Both the position numbers and the translations under genes were made by a program. DNA of 64,000 bases, from positions 1 to 64,000 of the forward strand of contig NZ_VVIW01000018.1 in the NCBI RefSeq assembly GCF_011682045.1. Reading direction: 5' to 3'. Below the pieces are notes generated by a model. That model was given only the letters and a program-made list of their open reading frames with translations, was not told the origin of the DNA and ran no database searches. Numbering within the stretch: position 1 is the stretch's first letter; each line of letters starts with the position of its first letter. Positions 44,503-53,378 of this stretch are shown piece by piece. This DNA comes from Massilia aquatica (GTDB lineage: Bacteria; Pseudomonadota; Gammaproteobacteria; Burkholderiales; Burkholderiaceae_D).

Positions 44503-47127
44503 TTAACTCCCGCCGCCCCCTTTGCCGCCGCCTTTGATCAGCGCCGCCGCGCCGCCTACCACCGATCCCACTACCCCGGCAATGGCGCCGGCATCGCCGC
44601 TTTTGACCGCTTTCGCGGTCTGCGCGAGATTCTTCAGTTCCTTGAAAACGGCCAGCGGACTCATTTCTCCGCTCATCAGCTTTTCCAGGCCAGCGTCGAT
44701 ACCGGCTCTGCCCGGCCCTCCGCAATCGACCAGCGACGATCCCACCGCCGCCGTTTCGGCAGGCGCCTCCTTTTTGGCCTCGGGCACCCCTGGCGGGCCT
44801 TTGGCAGCACCGCAATTGATCTGCACCAGGCCACTATCGGCATTGATCTGCGCACTGCCCTGCAAATGAATCTGGGTACCCTGCAAAAAGATGCTGCCAT
44901 CGCTGCGCAAAACGATCTTGGCTGCGCCGCACACCAGTTCCAGGTGCTCGCCTACCGAGGTGATATGACTCTGGCCGATGGTGCGGGTTTCGGTTTTGCC
45001 GATACTGACTTCCTGCGTTTCGCCGATCGTCACCTTGCGCGACTTGCCCACGGTCAGGAAATCAGCCATCCCCACGGCGGTATTGCGCACCATTCCCACG
45101 ATCAGCGAATACGCAATACCGATATTGGTCATGCGCGCCAGGCCGATATTTTCCAGATTGGCCATGCCGATGTTTTCCTTCTTCAGCTTGGCCACCTTGA
45201 TCGACCAGTTCTTCCCGATCTTGTCGGATTCGTTATTGCGCACTTGCTTGTCGCGGTTTTTGCCGATGGTGATGCGCTCGTTCTGATCGACCGTCTCGCT
45301 GCGGTTGCCACCGATATGAATGGTTTCGTTCTTGCCCACATCTTCGTCGCGATGGTCGCCAATGCTGATGGTTTCGTCATGGTCAACCCGCTCGCTGCGG
45401 TTGCGATGGATGGTGATGGTTTCGTCGCGGTCGACCGTCTCGGTGCGGTCGCGCTTGATATGGCTGATCTCGTCGCGATCAACCGTCTTGCGCCGGTCAT
45501 TGCCTACCCATTTGTCTTCGTCATGCTCGACTTCGGTCAACTGGTCTTTTTCGGCATGCAGCCAGAGCTGCTCTTCGCCCTTCTTGTCTTCGAAACGCAG
45601 CGCATTGGCGTTGTCATACGCCCCGCCCGGCGTCGATCTGGTCAGGATGCCGGACTGGGTCTTGTTATCGGGTAGCGTCCAGGGCGGCATGGTATTCACG
45701 TTCGGTACCATGCCGGTGATAATCGGCCGGTCCGGATTGCCATCCATGAACTGCACCAGCACTTCGGTCCCGATGCGGGGAATGGTGGTCATGCCGAAAT
45801 TGGCGCCGGCCCATGGCGTTGCCACGCGCAGCCAGGTGGAGCTTTTCTCGTCATTGCTACCCGCACGGTCCCAGTGGAATTGAACACGCACGCGCCCGTA
45901 TTCGTCGGTATGAATTTCTTCCCCGGCGGGGCCGACCACGGTGGCGGTCTGGATGCCGTGAATGCGGGTGTCAGTGCTGTTATGCTCGCGCGGCGGGCGC
46001 CAGGTAATGATCTTGCGGATCGCCTTGAAGCGGTTTTCGTAATGCGATGGTGTGGCGCCCTTGCAGTGGTAGTTATTGCTCGCGCTGTGATGGACTTCGG
46101 TAATCAGGAATTCGCGCGCCTGCGCGTCGTCGCCGCCAGTGGTGGTATCGAAGTGTCCGGAAAGCCGGAACCAGCGGCCCGGCATGGCATGCCGGCTATT
46201 GCCGCTGCCATCGAATTGCTTGCCGCCCGCTTCGAGCGCCTCGATCTGGCGCTGCGCGACCTCGCGTGCGTTGGCGCTGTCTTTAAAACCATAGGCGCCG
46301 ATATATTCGTACGACTCGACAGGAAGGACCTCGCCTTGCTGCTGCACCGTCGGCAGCGATGTAGTCGCAGGCCGGCCGGTTTTAAAATCATACGATGCCA
46401 GCGCCAGGCTGCCCTGGGTAATCTGGCGCCCCGGCGACCATTCGCCAATGCTATCCTCATGCTGTGATCCGCCATGGCGCTGAAAAGGGACATCGGGATC
46501 GCCATCGATGGCCGGTGCGCTGGTCGAATCGTCCGAGAGCACCAGTTTGTGGCCATGCTCCGTATGCTCGAACCAATACAAAATGCCCGCCGTGGCCCAG
46601 CGCCGTTCCAGGTAATTGCTGTCGGTCTCGCCGAACTGGCAGGCATCGGTCATGACCGGCGTGGCGCCGCCAACCCGCCAGTCCCAATCGGCCAGATTGC
46701 CGTAGTCGCTAAATATGCTGGAGGTCTGCTGATATAGCGTGGTGTTATGAAACAGATAGTTATCCCGACGCATGTCCAGATAGTTATACCAGGGCCCCAG
46801 CCGCGCTTCGTAATACGACACGCCGCCGTCGACCGTCTTCAGGCGAAATCCGAACACCAGTCCGGTGAAATAGCGCATGCTGCCGTCCTTGCGCACCAGC
46901 TGCACGCACAGCATTTTTCCCTGCACGCTTTTGAGCGGAATATTCGGCTCGTCCGACAGCAGTTCGACGAGGTAGTCGAATGGACGCGACAGCCCTTCCG
47001 TGGCTTCAATTGCATTGACCAGCAATAGCGCGGCCGGTCCGTCGTCGTGCGGGAAAGACAGCCGCATGAGGCGCTTGTGCTGGCGATCGCTGACCAGGTC
47101 GCGCAAGCTGTCGGGCGCTTCGCTCAT
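44503..47127 (-). CDS. vgrG: Type VI secretion spike protein VgrG (TssI)
   Basis: 874 residues; GGGAGGA precedes the ATG. The gp27-like part (about 20-370; ATEGLSRPFDYLVELLS, VQLVRKDGSMRYFTGLV) and gp5-like OB part (HTDEYGRVRVQFHWDR, SSTWLRVATPWAGANFG, PRIGTEVLVQFMDGNPDRP) are typical. The needle follows (about 520-700) as about 20 short repeats of V-x-x-D-E-T-I type: VDRDEI, VDRDETITI, VDHDETISIG, VGKNETIHIG, later IGMANLENIGLARMTNIG. A DUF2345-like stretch and an Ala/Gly/Lys C-terminal tail (about 790-874) follow, which may be a docking extension. There are no other tss genes in the window, so it is an orphan vgrG island served by a main cluster elsewhere. Confidence 0.96.
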   Translation of the reverse strand: MSEAPDSLRDLVSDRQHKRLMRLSFPHDDGPAALLLVNAIEATEGLSRPFDYLVELLSDEPNIPLKSVQGKMLCVQLVRKDGSMRYFTGLVFGFRLKTVDGGVSYYEARLGPWYNYLDMRRDNYLFHNTTLYQQTSSIFSDYGNLADWDWRVGGATPVMTDACQFGETDSNYLERRWATAGILYWFEHTEHGHKLVLSDDSTSAPAIDGDPDVPFQRHGGSQHEDSIGEWSPGRQITQGSLALASYDFKTGRPATTSLPTVQQQGEVLPVESYEYIGAYGFKDSANAREVAQRQIEALEAGGKQFDGSGNSRHAMPGRWFRLSGHFDTTTGGDDAQAREFLITEVHHSASNNYHCKGATPSHYENRFKAIRKIITWRPPREHNSTDTRIHGIQTATVVGPAGEEIHTDEYGRVRVQFHWDRAGSNDEKSSTWLRVATPWAGANFGMTTIPRIGTEVLVQFMDGNPDRPIITGMVPNVNTMPPWTLPDNKTQSGILTRSTPGGAYDNANALRFEDKKGEEQLWLHAEKDQLTEVEHDEDKWVGNDRRKTVDRDEISHIKRDRTETVDRDETITIHRNRSERVDHDETISIGDHRDEDVGKNETIHIGGNRSETVDQNERITIGKNRDKQVRNNESDKIGKNWSIKVAKLKKENIGMANLENIGLARMTNIGIAYSLIVGMVRNTAVGMADFLTVGKSRKVTIGETQEVSIGKTETRTIGQSHITSVGEHLELVCGAAKIVLRSDGSIFLQGTQIHLQGSAQINADSGLVQINCGAAKGPPGVPEAKKEAPAETAAVGSSLVDCGGPGRAGIDAGLEKLMSGEMSPLAVFKELKNLAQTAKAVKSGDAGAIAGVVGSVVGGAAALIKGGGKGGGGS

Positions 47128-47481
47128 GCCGGCGTCCTCCCGTGCGCGAGGTCAAGGCACGGAATGCGGAGGAAAACTGCGAAGGCGGCTGACATAGAAA
47201 TCCCAAAAAGTGAACGATTGGCGGAACCGGATGTCTGACTGTAGACGTCGCATTTCATCGCTCAGATGATTGGGCGCAATGTTTCTATGTGGAATGTAGA
47301 TCATGGCTGCCGTGTGCGTCGGCAGGCGTTGAAAAGGAGGGGATTCGTACGAAAAAAACGACAACGATGGGGGCAATCCGGTGCGCCAGCTGTGGTTTCG
47401 GCATGAGTGAAGCATGTCGCAGCCAACTGCGCAAAGACCGCACCGGTGCGTGCTGCACCGGTGCGCACTGCAAGCAAGGCC
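47128..47481. other. Upstream region of vgrG, no gene
   Basis: 354 bases. A distant 9-base inverted repeat ACATAGAAA (47192-47200) / TTTCTATGT (47282-47290) is visible, and near 47438-47468 two copies of GCACCGGTGCG, each itself palindromic, just past the end of the DUF4142 gene. No convincing -10/-35 could be chosen and no RNA gene is seen. Confidence 0.45.
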
Positions 47482-48222
47482 TTAGCGCTTGCCTGCGTTC
47501 TGCTCGTTTGCCTCACCCACGACAGGCGGCTTGACGCCAGCAGCCGGGGCCGGTGTTTTGGCACCGACCTTGGCTGCGCCATGCCCCGCGCCGTGGGCTG
47601 CACCGGCTGGAGACGTGTGATCGTTCGCTTCGCCCGTCAGCGGGGCTTTGCTGCCTTTGGCGCCGCCCTTGCCGCCGGCCATGCTGGTGGCCGAGTGCAG
47701 GTGCTGTTCGACCGTCGGCAGCATTTTGGCGGCCAGGGCCTTGACGTCCGGGTCCCTGGCCTGGGTTTCGAATTTTTTCAGCGCCGCATGCACGGCCTTG
47801 TGGTCGCCCACGCCGGCCTGGGCCATGTAAGCCTTGTCGAAGGCATCGTCCTTCAGCTTGCTCAACTTGGCGGCCATCGCCTTGTGCTTGCTGTCGGGCT
47901 CGGTCGGGAGCGTGACGCCTTTGGTTTGCGCCAGTTGCGTCACATCGTTGAGCGCCTTGGTGTGGTCGTCAATCATTTGTTGTCCGAAGCTGATCACTTG
48001 CGCATTCTGGGTGTTGGTCAGCGCCAGCTTGCCGGCTTCGATTTCAGCCATGTTGGCGCGTGCCATGTCGGCCACGATGTTCTGGTCGGCCTTGTTCAGC
48101 GCGCTCGCTGCGGGGGTGCTCATGGTCGCCGCGCCCGTCTGGGCGTAGCTGCTTACCGGCATGGCGAACGCGGTGGCCACGGCGGCGCCCAGTACACATT
48201 TGATCAACGTTGTTTTCAGCAT
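47482..48222 (-). CDS. DUF4142 exported protein
   Basis: 246 residues. Signal peptide 1-28 (VATAFAMPVSSYAQ). The DUF4142 domain (about 42-185) is a four-helix ferritin-like bundle: LNKADQNIVADMARANMAEIEAGKLAL, AQVISFGQQMIDDHTKALNDV, FDKAYMAQAGVGDHKAVHAALKKFE, and MLPTVEQHLHSA. The C-terminal 60 residues are Ala/Gly/Lys/His-rich and disordered (GGKGGAKGSKAP; AAGAAHGAGHGAA). The family is periplasmic, abundant in stress responses; conserved His/Asp could bind metal, but no activity is known. A good GGAGATTCCCC site precedes the ATG. Confidence 0.88.
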   Translation of the reverse strand: MLKTTLIKCVLGAAVATAFAMPVSSYAQTGAATMSTPAASALNKADQNIVADMARANMAEIEAGKLALTNTQNAQVISFGQQMIDDHTKALNDVTQLAQTKGVTLPTEPDSKHKAMAAKLSKLKDDAFDKAYMAQAGVGDHKAVHAALKKFETQARDPDVKALAAKMLPTVEQHLHSATSMAGGKGGAKGSKAPLTGEANDHTSPAGAAHGAGHGAAKVGAKTPAPAAGVKPPVVGEANEQNAGKR

Positions 48223-48566
48223 GGGGAATCTCCTTGAGTATAAATAGTGTCATTGAAACAATAACGCTGCGGAGCCAGTCTAGCCGTGTAGGCATTTTCC
48301 GAGCGCTCGGTAGCCAATACGCAAGCTTACTTTCTGGCTGGCGATGAATGGCAGCGGCCGCTATGTTCGCAAGGAGACAAAAGGAGAGACGACGAGAAAA
48401 TGAACAATACGGATCGGATAAGGTGCCGTGCGCGTTGACGGCGTTAAAAGGCAGCACGAGTGCGCCGCTTCCTGCGCATCCCGGACGACCCTCTGGCCTG
48501 GCCGCGTGCGGGCGACAAGCTGGCGCCGGCCGCCGTGGCGGCAAGCCGGCCGTTTATCGCCCCGCC
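48223..48566. other. Intergenic region, decayed coding possible
   Basis: 344 bases. The right half carries the upstream region of the DUF4142 gene (AT-rich 48223-48340). Around 48460-48560 one rightward frame reads RRFLRIPDDPLAWPRAGDKL, in good codon use but without a start, possibly a degraded gene end. A 12-codon ORF (ATG 48400) follows AAGGAGA but is probably chance. Nothing else is recognised. Confidence 0.35.
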
Positions 48567-49376
48567 TCAGATCCCGACCACGCTCTGGATGCAGGAATAC
48601 AGCGTTTCCCATTTGAAGGGTTTGAAAATGTAGGCATCGGCGCCGGACTTTAAGCCTTTCATGACCTGGTCGTCGGATACTTCCGACGTCACCATCACCA
48701 CCGGCGCCTTGGCCCAGCCCTCGTTGCGGCGGATCGCGGCCAGCAGGTCGAAGCCATCCTTGCCCGGCAGCCCAGGCAAGACGATGTCAAGCAGCACCAG
48801 ATCGGGCGCCATCGCGGTTTGCACCACCGCCAGCGCATCGTTCATGTTGCCGGCCGCGTGCACGGTAAAGCCCTTCTCGCTCAGCAGCACCACCAGCAAT
48901 TCCGACAGTTCCTCATCGTCTTCGACCACCAGGGCGGTGAGCGCATGTTTGCTCGCGCCTAATTGGGCCTTGTTCCCGTACGAATAGAACCCGGTATTTT
49001 TCAATTCCGTCGCACCGCGCCGCGCCTGGGCCCACGCTTCCACGCTTTCCTGCGGCGTTAACTCGGTCACTTCGAGGGTCGGCAGGGTTTCCGAAAAGTC
49101 GAATCCATCGTCGTGCAAGGCGACCTGCTGCCGGGCGGCCGGCAGGGTTTGCTGCGCGCCGCCGAACACGCGCACCAGGCCCTGTTTGGTCAGCGCGTCG
49201 AGTTCGCTGACGAGCTTGTCGAGCGGCATGCCGCCGAGCGCGAGGAAATCGTGCACGCTCGAGCGTCCGTTAATCATCGATAGCACGCGGGCCGGATCGC
49301 GGGACAGATTCTTGCACCCGTTTTTCAGCTCCGTCATGCCTTTGGAAGTCTTGCTGTAAATCGTCGATGTATCCAT
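48567..49376 (-). CDS. Response regulator with N-terminal helical/winged-helix domain
   Basis: 269 residues. Residues about 1-70 (GCKNLSRDPARVLSMINGRSS, DKLVSELDALTKQGLVRVFGG) form a small winged-helix-like module found in several proteobacterial regulators. A linker follows to about 145. The receiver (about 145-269) has LVVEDDEELSELL, the phospho-acceptor D in DLVLLDIVLPGLPG, VVMVTSE, and K in YIFKPFKW. There is no output domain after it. It is encoded last in the kinase-receiver-Hpt-receiver series and is probably the terminal receiver. Confidence 0.88.
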   Translation of the reverse strand: MDTSTIYSKTSKGMTELKNGCKNLSRDPARVLSMINGRSSVHDFLALGGMPLDKLVSELDALTKQGLVRVFGGAQQTLPAARQQVALHDDGFDFSETLPTLEVTELTPQESVEAWAQARRGATELKNTGFYSYGNKAQLGASKHALTALVVEDDEELSELLVVLLSEKGFTVHAAGNMNDALAVVQTAMAPDLVLLDIVLPGLPGKDGFDLLAAIRRNEGWAKAPVVMVTSEVSDDQVMKGLKSGADAYIFKPFKWETLYSCIQSVVGI

Positions 49377-49409
49377 GATGTCCTGTTCCTGTTACTGCCT
49401 GGTCTGTCT

Positions 49410-49751
49410 TTACGGTGCCGGCGCAGGCGGCGTCATTTGCACAAGGGCTGCCAGGTCGGTGCCGATGTCATTCAGATTCTCAATGCTGCAATGGTTTTGG
49501 GCAAGTATCGTTTTGATTTTTTCTTCGAGGCGGCGCGCCGCCAGCCCCATCTCGGGCGCGCCGAAGGTGCCGGCCGCGCCGCCCAGCGAGTGCAGCAAGC
49601 GGTACAGTTCCTGCCAGTGCGCGCTATCGGACACCTCGCTCTGGCACAGCGCATACGCGGCGTGCATCTGCTCGAAACGGGCCGGCAGGCGCGTGCGGAA
49701 TCCCTGCGCCAGCAAGGCCAGCTTCGCTTGCAGGTCGCCCGGTGCGCTCAT
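49410..49751 (-). CDS. Hpt domain protein of the phosphorelay
   Basis: 113 residues from ATG 49751, which overlaps the receiver stop (ATGA). A single Hpt bundle with phospho-accepting His in LYRLLHSLGGAAGTFGAPEM and LAARRLEEKIKTIL. Note LGGAAG where LKGAAG is usual, so the Lys next to His is Gly here. It should carry phosphate from the receiver at 49748-50134 to the one at 48567-49376. Confidence 0.85.
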   Translation of the reverse strand: MSAPGDLQAKLALLAQGFRTRLPARFEQMHAAYALCQSEVSDSAHWQELYRLLHSLGGAAGTFGAPEMGLAARRLEEKIKTILAQNHCSIENLNDIGTDLAALVQMTPPAPAP

Positions 49752-50134
49752 GCCATGGCCTCGTCCCACAAGGCGCGCACCTGCAATGGCAACTGCATCG
49801 GATCGAACGGTTTGGCGATCACGCCGATGGCGCCCAGCGAGCGGTAATGCGCCACTTCGCTGGCCTGCACCTTGGCGGTCATGAAGATCACCGGGGTGCT
49901 GCCGGTATTGGGCAGCTTGCGCAGTTCGGCCAGGGTGGTCGGGCCATCCATCCCCGGCATCATCACGTCGAGCAGGAGCAAATCCGGCTTGCATTCGGCC
50001 GCCGCCAGCAGCGCTTCGCGCCCGGAGCTACAGGTGCGCAAGGTGAATCCGCCGACCATCTCGAGCGCCATCTGGGCCACGGTCTGGATATCGGGATCGT
50101 CTTCGACGTAGAGCACAAGGGAGAGGTCGGTCAT
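49748..50134 (-). CDS. Single-domain response regulator
   Basis: 128 residues. The receiver domain: [19 protein letters not shown], phospho-acceptor D in [17 protein letters not shown] in VIFMTAKV, K in [10 protein letters not shown]. No output domain, so a phosphate relay intermediate (or CheY-like). Its ATG overlaps the kinase stop (ATGA at 50131-50134) and its stop overlaps the Hpt start, so all three are translationally coupled. Confidence 0.93.
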   Translation of the reverse strand: MTDLSLVLYVEDDPDIQTVAQMALEMVGGFTLRTCSSGREALLAAAECKPDLLLLDVMMPGMDGPTTLAELRKLPNTGSTPVIFMTAKVQASEVAHYRSLGAIGVIAKPFDPMQLPLQVRALWDEAMA

Positions 50135-52206
50135 GAAAGGGGCGTCCTGGAAAAAGGCGACGATGACGATGACGATGGCGCCGCCGCCGCGAGCGGCAGT
50201 TCAAAGAAAAATTCGGTGCTCACGCCGCATTCGCTGACGAAATCGATGCGCCCGCGGTGCCGTTCGATAATCGCTTTCGAGATATTCAGACCGAGGCCGG
50301 TACCGCCCTTGGGGCGGCTGTCCGATCCATCGGCCTGGGCGAATTTCTGGAAAATGCGGTCGCGGAACGCGAGCGGGATACCCGGGCCGTGGTCGGTCAC
50401 CGACAGGCGCGCATAACCCGGCACGCGCAGCAGGCGCACTTCGACCACGCCGCCGGCCGGCGCGAATTTGGCGGCATTCGAGAGCAGGTTGACAATCACC
50501 TGGATCAGGCGGTCGGAATCGGCGGCGATCATCAATTCGCCATTATCGGAGCGCAAATCGAAACTGACGCGGAACGGCGAGGCAAAGGCGTGGGTGGCGG
50601 CGATGGCTTGCTCCACCAGCGGCAGCAGGGGCTGCACCACCGGCTCGAAACGCATGTTCCCGGATTCGATTTTCTCGACATCGAGAATGTCGTTAATCAG
50701 GCGCACCAGGCGGTCGCAATTCTTGCTGGCGATATCGAGCAGCACCTTGGCGCGCACCGGGATCTCGCCGGCCGCGCCGCCCGCCAAGAGGCCCAGCGAG
50801 CCCTTGATGGAGGTCATCGGGGTTCTCAGTTCATGCGAGACGGTGGAAATGAATTCATTCTTCATGCTTTCCATTTTCTTGCGTTCGCTGATGTCCTGCG
50901 CAATGCCGACGAAGCCGGACAGCGTATGTTCATCATCCCAGACGGCGGATATCGACAGCAGCACCGGCAGGCGGCTGCCATCCTTGCGGATGTACGTCCA
51001 TTCGGCTTCGTCGGGAATACGCTCGCGTGCCCTGGCGATGAACATCTCGGGCCCGGGGCGGATCGGGCGCCCCAGTTCGAGCGAGAGCGCCTGCACGCGC
51101 GCTTCCAGCTCGGCCGGGTCATGCAGCACCAGCAGCGAGGCCTGGGTGCGCATCTCGGCTTCGGAATAGCCGAGCATGCGCTGGGCGCCGTCGTTGAACA
51201 TGATCACCTGGCCATGCGCGTTGGCGTAAATGATGGCGTAGTTATTGCTGTTCAAGATCGCCTGCTGCAGGCTGAGCGTTTCCGCCAGGCGCCGGTTCAG
51301 GCGTTTCATTTCATCGGCATTGCGGCGCCGCGCCGAAATATCGCGCACCAGGCCAGTAAAAGCGCGACGCCCGTCGATATGCATTTCGCTCACCACCAGA
51401 TTGGCCGGAAACCGCGTGCCGTCGCTGCGCTGCCCGAATACCTGGCGGTTGATGCGCACGCCGCCGCCGATGCCATCAAGCGCCAGCTCGCGCACATAGC
51501 CGGCTGCGGCGGCGCGGTAATGGCGCGCGATCAGCGTGGTCAATGGCGCGCCGATAATCTGGTCGGGCCGGTAAGCGAACAGGCGCTGCGCCTCGGGATT
51601 GAAGGTTTCGACCAGGCCGTGATCGTCGATGGTGATAATGGCGTCGCCCGCGTTTTCCACGATGGCCTGCAGGCGCGCTTCCTTGTCGCGGCTGATCTGG
51701 GTCGCCTGCTTGATGGTGTAGACATTCAGTTCGAGCTCGGCCCATTGCGCCAGGTCGCACAGGGTGGCCAGATCGTCGTCGGAAAAGCTGCGCGGCACGC
51801 GGTCGATCAGGCACAGGGTGCCGACCAGCGCGCCGTTATCGGCGCGCAGGGGAATGCCGGCATAAAAGCGGATATGCGGCGCACCGAGCACCAGCGGATT
51901 GTCGGCAAAGCGCGGATCAAGGGCCGCGTCGGGAATAATGAAGGGATAGTCGTGCAGGATCGCATGGCCGCAGAACGAGATATTGCGCGGCGTTTGCGGC
52001 GCATCCAGACCGAGCCGCGATTTGAACCACTGGCGCTCGCTGTCGACCAGGGTGACCAGGGCAATCGGGCAGGCGAACGCGCGCTGCGCGGTGCGCGTAA
52101 TGCGGTCGAAGCGCTCCTCGGGCAGCGTATCGAGGATATTCAGGCCGCATAGCGCGGCCATGCGTGCGCTTTCATCGGCGGGGACTGGGGCATCAAGCAA
52201 GATCAT
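50131..52206 (-). CDS. GAF-PAS-PAS sensor histidine kinase
   Basis: 691 residues from ATG 52206 (MILLDAPVPADESARMAALC); the frame stays open to a TTG at 52257. GAF domain about 20-155 (FDRITRTAQRAFACPIALVTLVD, QWFKSRLGL), PAS 1 about 180-290 (AIVENAGDAIITIDDHGLVETFNPEAQRLF), PAS 2 about 320-445 (AIIYANAHGQVIMFNDGAQRMLGYSE), HisKA with H in FISTVSHELRTPMTSIKG, HATPase with NLLSNAAKFAP, DHGPGIP and GGTGLGL. It ends in a Ser run. No transmembrane helix, so it senses a cytosolic cue; the GAF fold of this type can bind small ligands. It feeds the receiver-Hpt-receiver genes that follow. Confidence 0.94.
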   Translation of the reverse strand: MILLDAPVPADESARMAALCGLNILDTLPEERFDRITRTAQRAFACPIALVTLVDSERQWFKSRLGLDAPQTPRNISFCGHAILHDYPFIIPDAALDPRFADNPLVLGAPHIRFYAGIPLRADNGALVGTLCLIDRVPRSFSDDDLATLCDLAQWAELELNVYTIKQATQISRDKEARLQAIVENAGDAIITIDDHGLVETFNPEAQRLFAYRPDQIIGAPLTTLIARHYRAAAAGYVRELALDGIGGGVRINRQVFGQRSDGTRFPANLVVSEMHIDGRRAFTGLVRDISARRRNADEMKRLNRRLAETLSLQQAILNSNNYAIIYANAHGQVIMFNDGAQRMLGYSEAEMRTQASLLVLHDPAELEARVQALSLELGRPIRPGPEMFIARARERIPDEAEWTYIRKDGSRLPVLLSISAVWDDEHTLSGFVGIAQDISERKKMESMKNEFISTVSHELRTPMTSIKGSLGLLAGGAAGEIPVRAKVLLDIASKNCDRLVRLINDILDVEKIESGNMRFEPVVQPLLPLVEQAIAATHAFASPFRVSFDLRSDNGELMIAADSDRLIQVIVNLLSNAAKFAPAGGVVEVRLLRVPGYARLSVTDHGPGIPLAFRDRIFQKFAQADGSDSRPKGGTGLGLNISKAIIERHRGRIDFVSECGVSTEFFFELPLAAAAPSSSSSSPFSRTPLS

Positions 52207-52514
52207 GGTTTCCAGGTATGGCGCCGGCCCCCGGACAATCAAGCCAAGGGCGTTCAAAACACGTCTGGCGCAGTCCCGCCGCTATCTTCCGCTCATGATT
52301 CTGATAGCTATCGGTAAAAATGAAATATACCCGATTCTCTTCGTCCATGGTGTCGCTTACACTAGGTAAGACGGGCGCCGGCCCGACTTGCCGCACCCCG
52401 TGTTGTGTTTCCATCAGGAAGTTACATATTAGTGAATGCTGATGGATTTACTATATTATCGCCACTGCCAGCATATGCCGGTCCCTGACAAAAACGACGA
52501 CTCGAAGGAATTAG
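52207..52514. other. Divergent promoter region of kinase and DUF4410 genes
   Basis: 308 bases. An AT-rich core (52300-52345 and 52425-52465) probably holds both promoters; I cannot fix a -35/-10 pair. A GAAGGAA site before the DUF4410 start is clear. No RNA gene or repeat is seen. Confidence 0.4.
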
Positions 52515-53102
52515 ATGAACATCACCTCCAAAGCATTGCTGTTTGCTTCATGCCTGTTTGGTGCGGTATTGCTGCAAGGCTGCGGCGCCACCAAGATCAA
52601 GGCGTCCTCGACCAATAATCCGCCCCCGGCCGAAGCGTTTTCGGCATTCGGCCGGATCGAGGTGCGGCCGGTGGTGTTCGGACCCGATGTCAAGGCCGAT
52701 CCGGATGGCCTGAACAAGATCGAAGCGAATATTCAAAAGGATCTGTCGGCCTCGCTGCTGCAGTGGAATGCGCGCAAGGCCAACGGGCGCACCCTGGTGA
52801 TCCAGCCGGTCATTGAACAGATGAGCTTCAAGCGCGGCGCCAAGCGCATTTTCCTGGGGCCGCTGGCGGGCAGTTCCGGCGTGCTGCTGCGCCTGAAGAT
52901 CACCGACAACAAGGGCCGCACGGTTGCCAGTCCCGAATTCTTCCAGCGCGCCAGCGCCATGTCGGCCGGCTTTACCCTGGGTGTGCACGACAACCTGATG
53001 CTGACCCGCGTGGCCAACCTGGCCAGCGGCTATGTAATCAACAATTACAGCCGGGCCGAAGGCGGCGCCACCGGCGCCGACGACAAGGCGGTCGCGCAGT
53101 AG
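52515..53102 (+). CDS. DUF4410 lipoprotein
   Basis: 195 residues. Lipobox LLQGC at about 19-23. The mature protein follows the DUF4410 pattern: FSAFGRIEVRPVVFG, LNKIEANIQKDLSASLLQWN, RTLVIQPVIEQMSFKRGAKRIFLGPLAGSSGVLLRLKITDNKGRTVASPEF (key bases of the family: IQP...IE, GxxGSS, TDxxxG) and VANLASGYVINNY. The family appears to be outer-membrane-associated with a beta fold; function unknown. Two terminators follow in tandem. Confidence 0.85.
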   Translation: MNITSKALLFASCLFGAVLLQGCGATKIKASSTNNPPPAEAFSAFGRIEVRPVVFGPDVKADPDGLNKIEANIQKDLSASLLQWNARKANGRTLVIQPVIEQMSFKRGAKRIFLGPLAGSSGVLLRLKITDNKGRTVASPEFFQRASAMSAGFTLGVHDNLMLTRVANLASGYVINNYSRAEGGATGADDKAVAQ

Positions 53103-53124
53103 GCGCCAGCTTTTCAAGCCAGTA

Positions 53125-53151
53125 AAAGCCGCCCCGCGAGGGCGGCTTTTC
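53125..53151 (+). terminator. Tandem terminator 1
   Basis: Stem AAAAGCCGCCC (53125-53135) / GGGCGGCTTTT (53141-53151), CGCGA loop. Confidence 0.88.
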
Positions 53152-53167
53152 TTTGGCTGCCACAGCA

Positions 53168-53194
53168 AAAGCGGCCCTGCGAGGGCCGCTTTTC
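53168..53194 (+). terminator. Tandem terminator 2
   Basis: Stem AAAAGCGGCCC (53168-53178) / GGGCCGCTTTT (53184-53194), TGCGA loop. It is nearly a copy of terminator 1, 16 bases further on, and insulates the tRNA gene. Confidence 0.88.
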
Positions 53195-53269
53195 TTCGGC
53201 TGCCGCACAAACACTTTGTTTGATCCAGTCGGCACAGCAAGGAACGGCGCGGGTAGACACTAGCTTCAT

Positions 53270-53343
53270 GGCGGAGTAGCAAAATGGCAATGCACCAGCC
53301 TGCAACGCTGGGGAAGCCGGTTCGATTCCGGCATCCGCCTCCA
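53270..53343 (+). tRNA. tRNA-Cys (GCA), atypical
   Basis: 74 bases with encoded CCA. Acceptor GGCGGAG / ATCCGCC (6 pairs, G7-A66 mismatched); D arm with three pairs and loop containing GG; anticodon stem CCAGC / GCTGG with loop CTGCAAC, anticodon GCA; 4-base variable loop GGAA; T arm GCCGG-TTCGATT-CCGGC; discriminator U73, as expected for Cys. The A13-A22 and G7-A66 mismatches and the short D loop differ from ordinary bacterial tRNA-Cys, so it may be a second, minor or degenerate copy. It lies alone, 35 bases before a beta-helix gene. Confidence 0.75.
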
Positions 53344-53378
53344 TTTTCCAGCACGATCCGGCGAAAAGGACTTTGTTG

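Noticed and set aside
41426-47127. Complete type VI secretion cluster
   Set aside because: No tssB/C, tssM, clpV or other structural gene is present; only spike, adaptor and cargo.
47438-47468. Terminator made from GCACCGGTGCG repeats after the DUF4142 gene
   Set aside because: Two self-complementary units but no T-tract; kept only as an oddity of the gap.
53270-53343. Selenocysteine or allo-tRNA
   Set aside because: The anticodon is GCA, the variable loop is 4 bases and the acceptor/T arms have normal 7/5 lengths.
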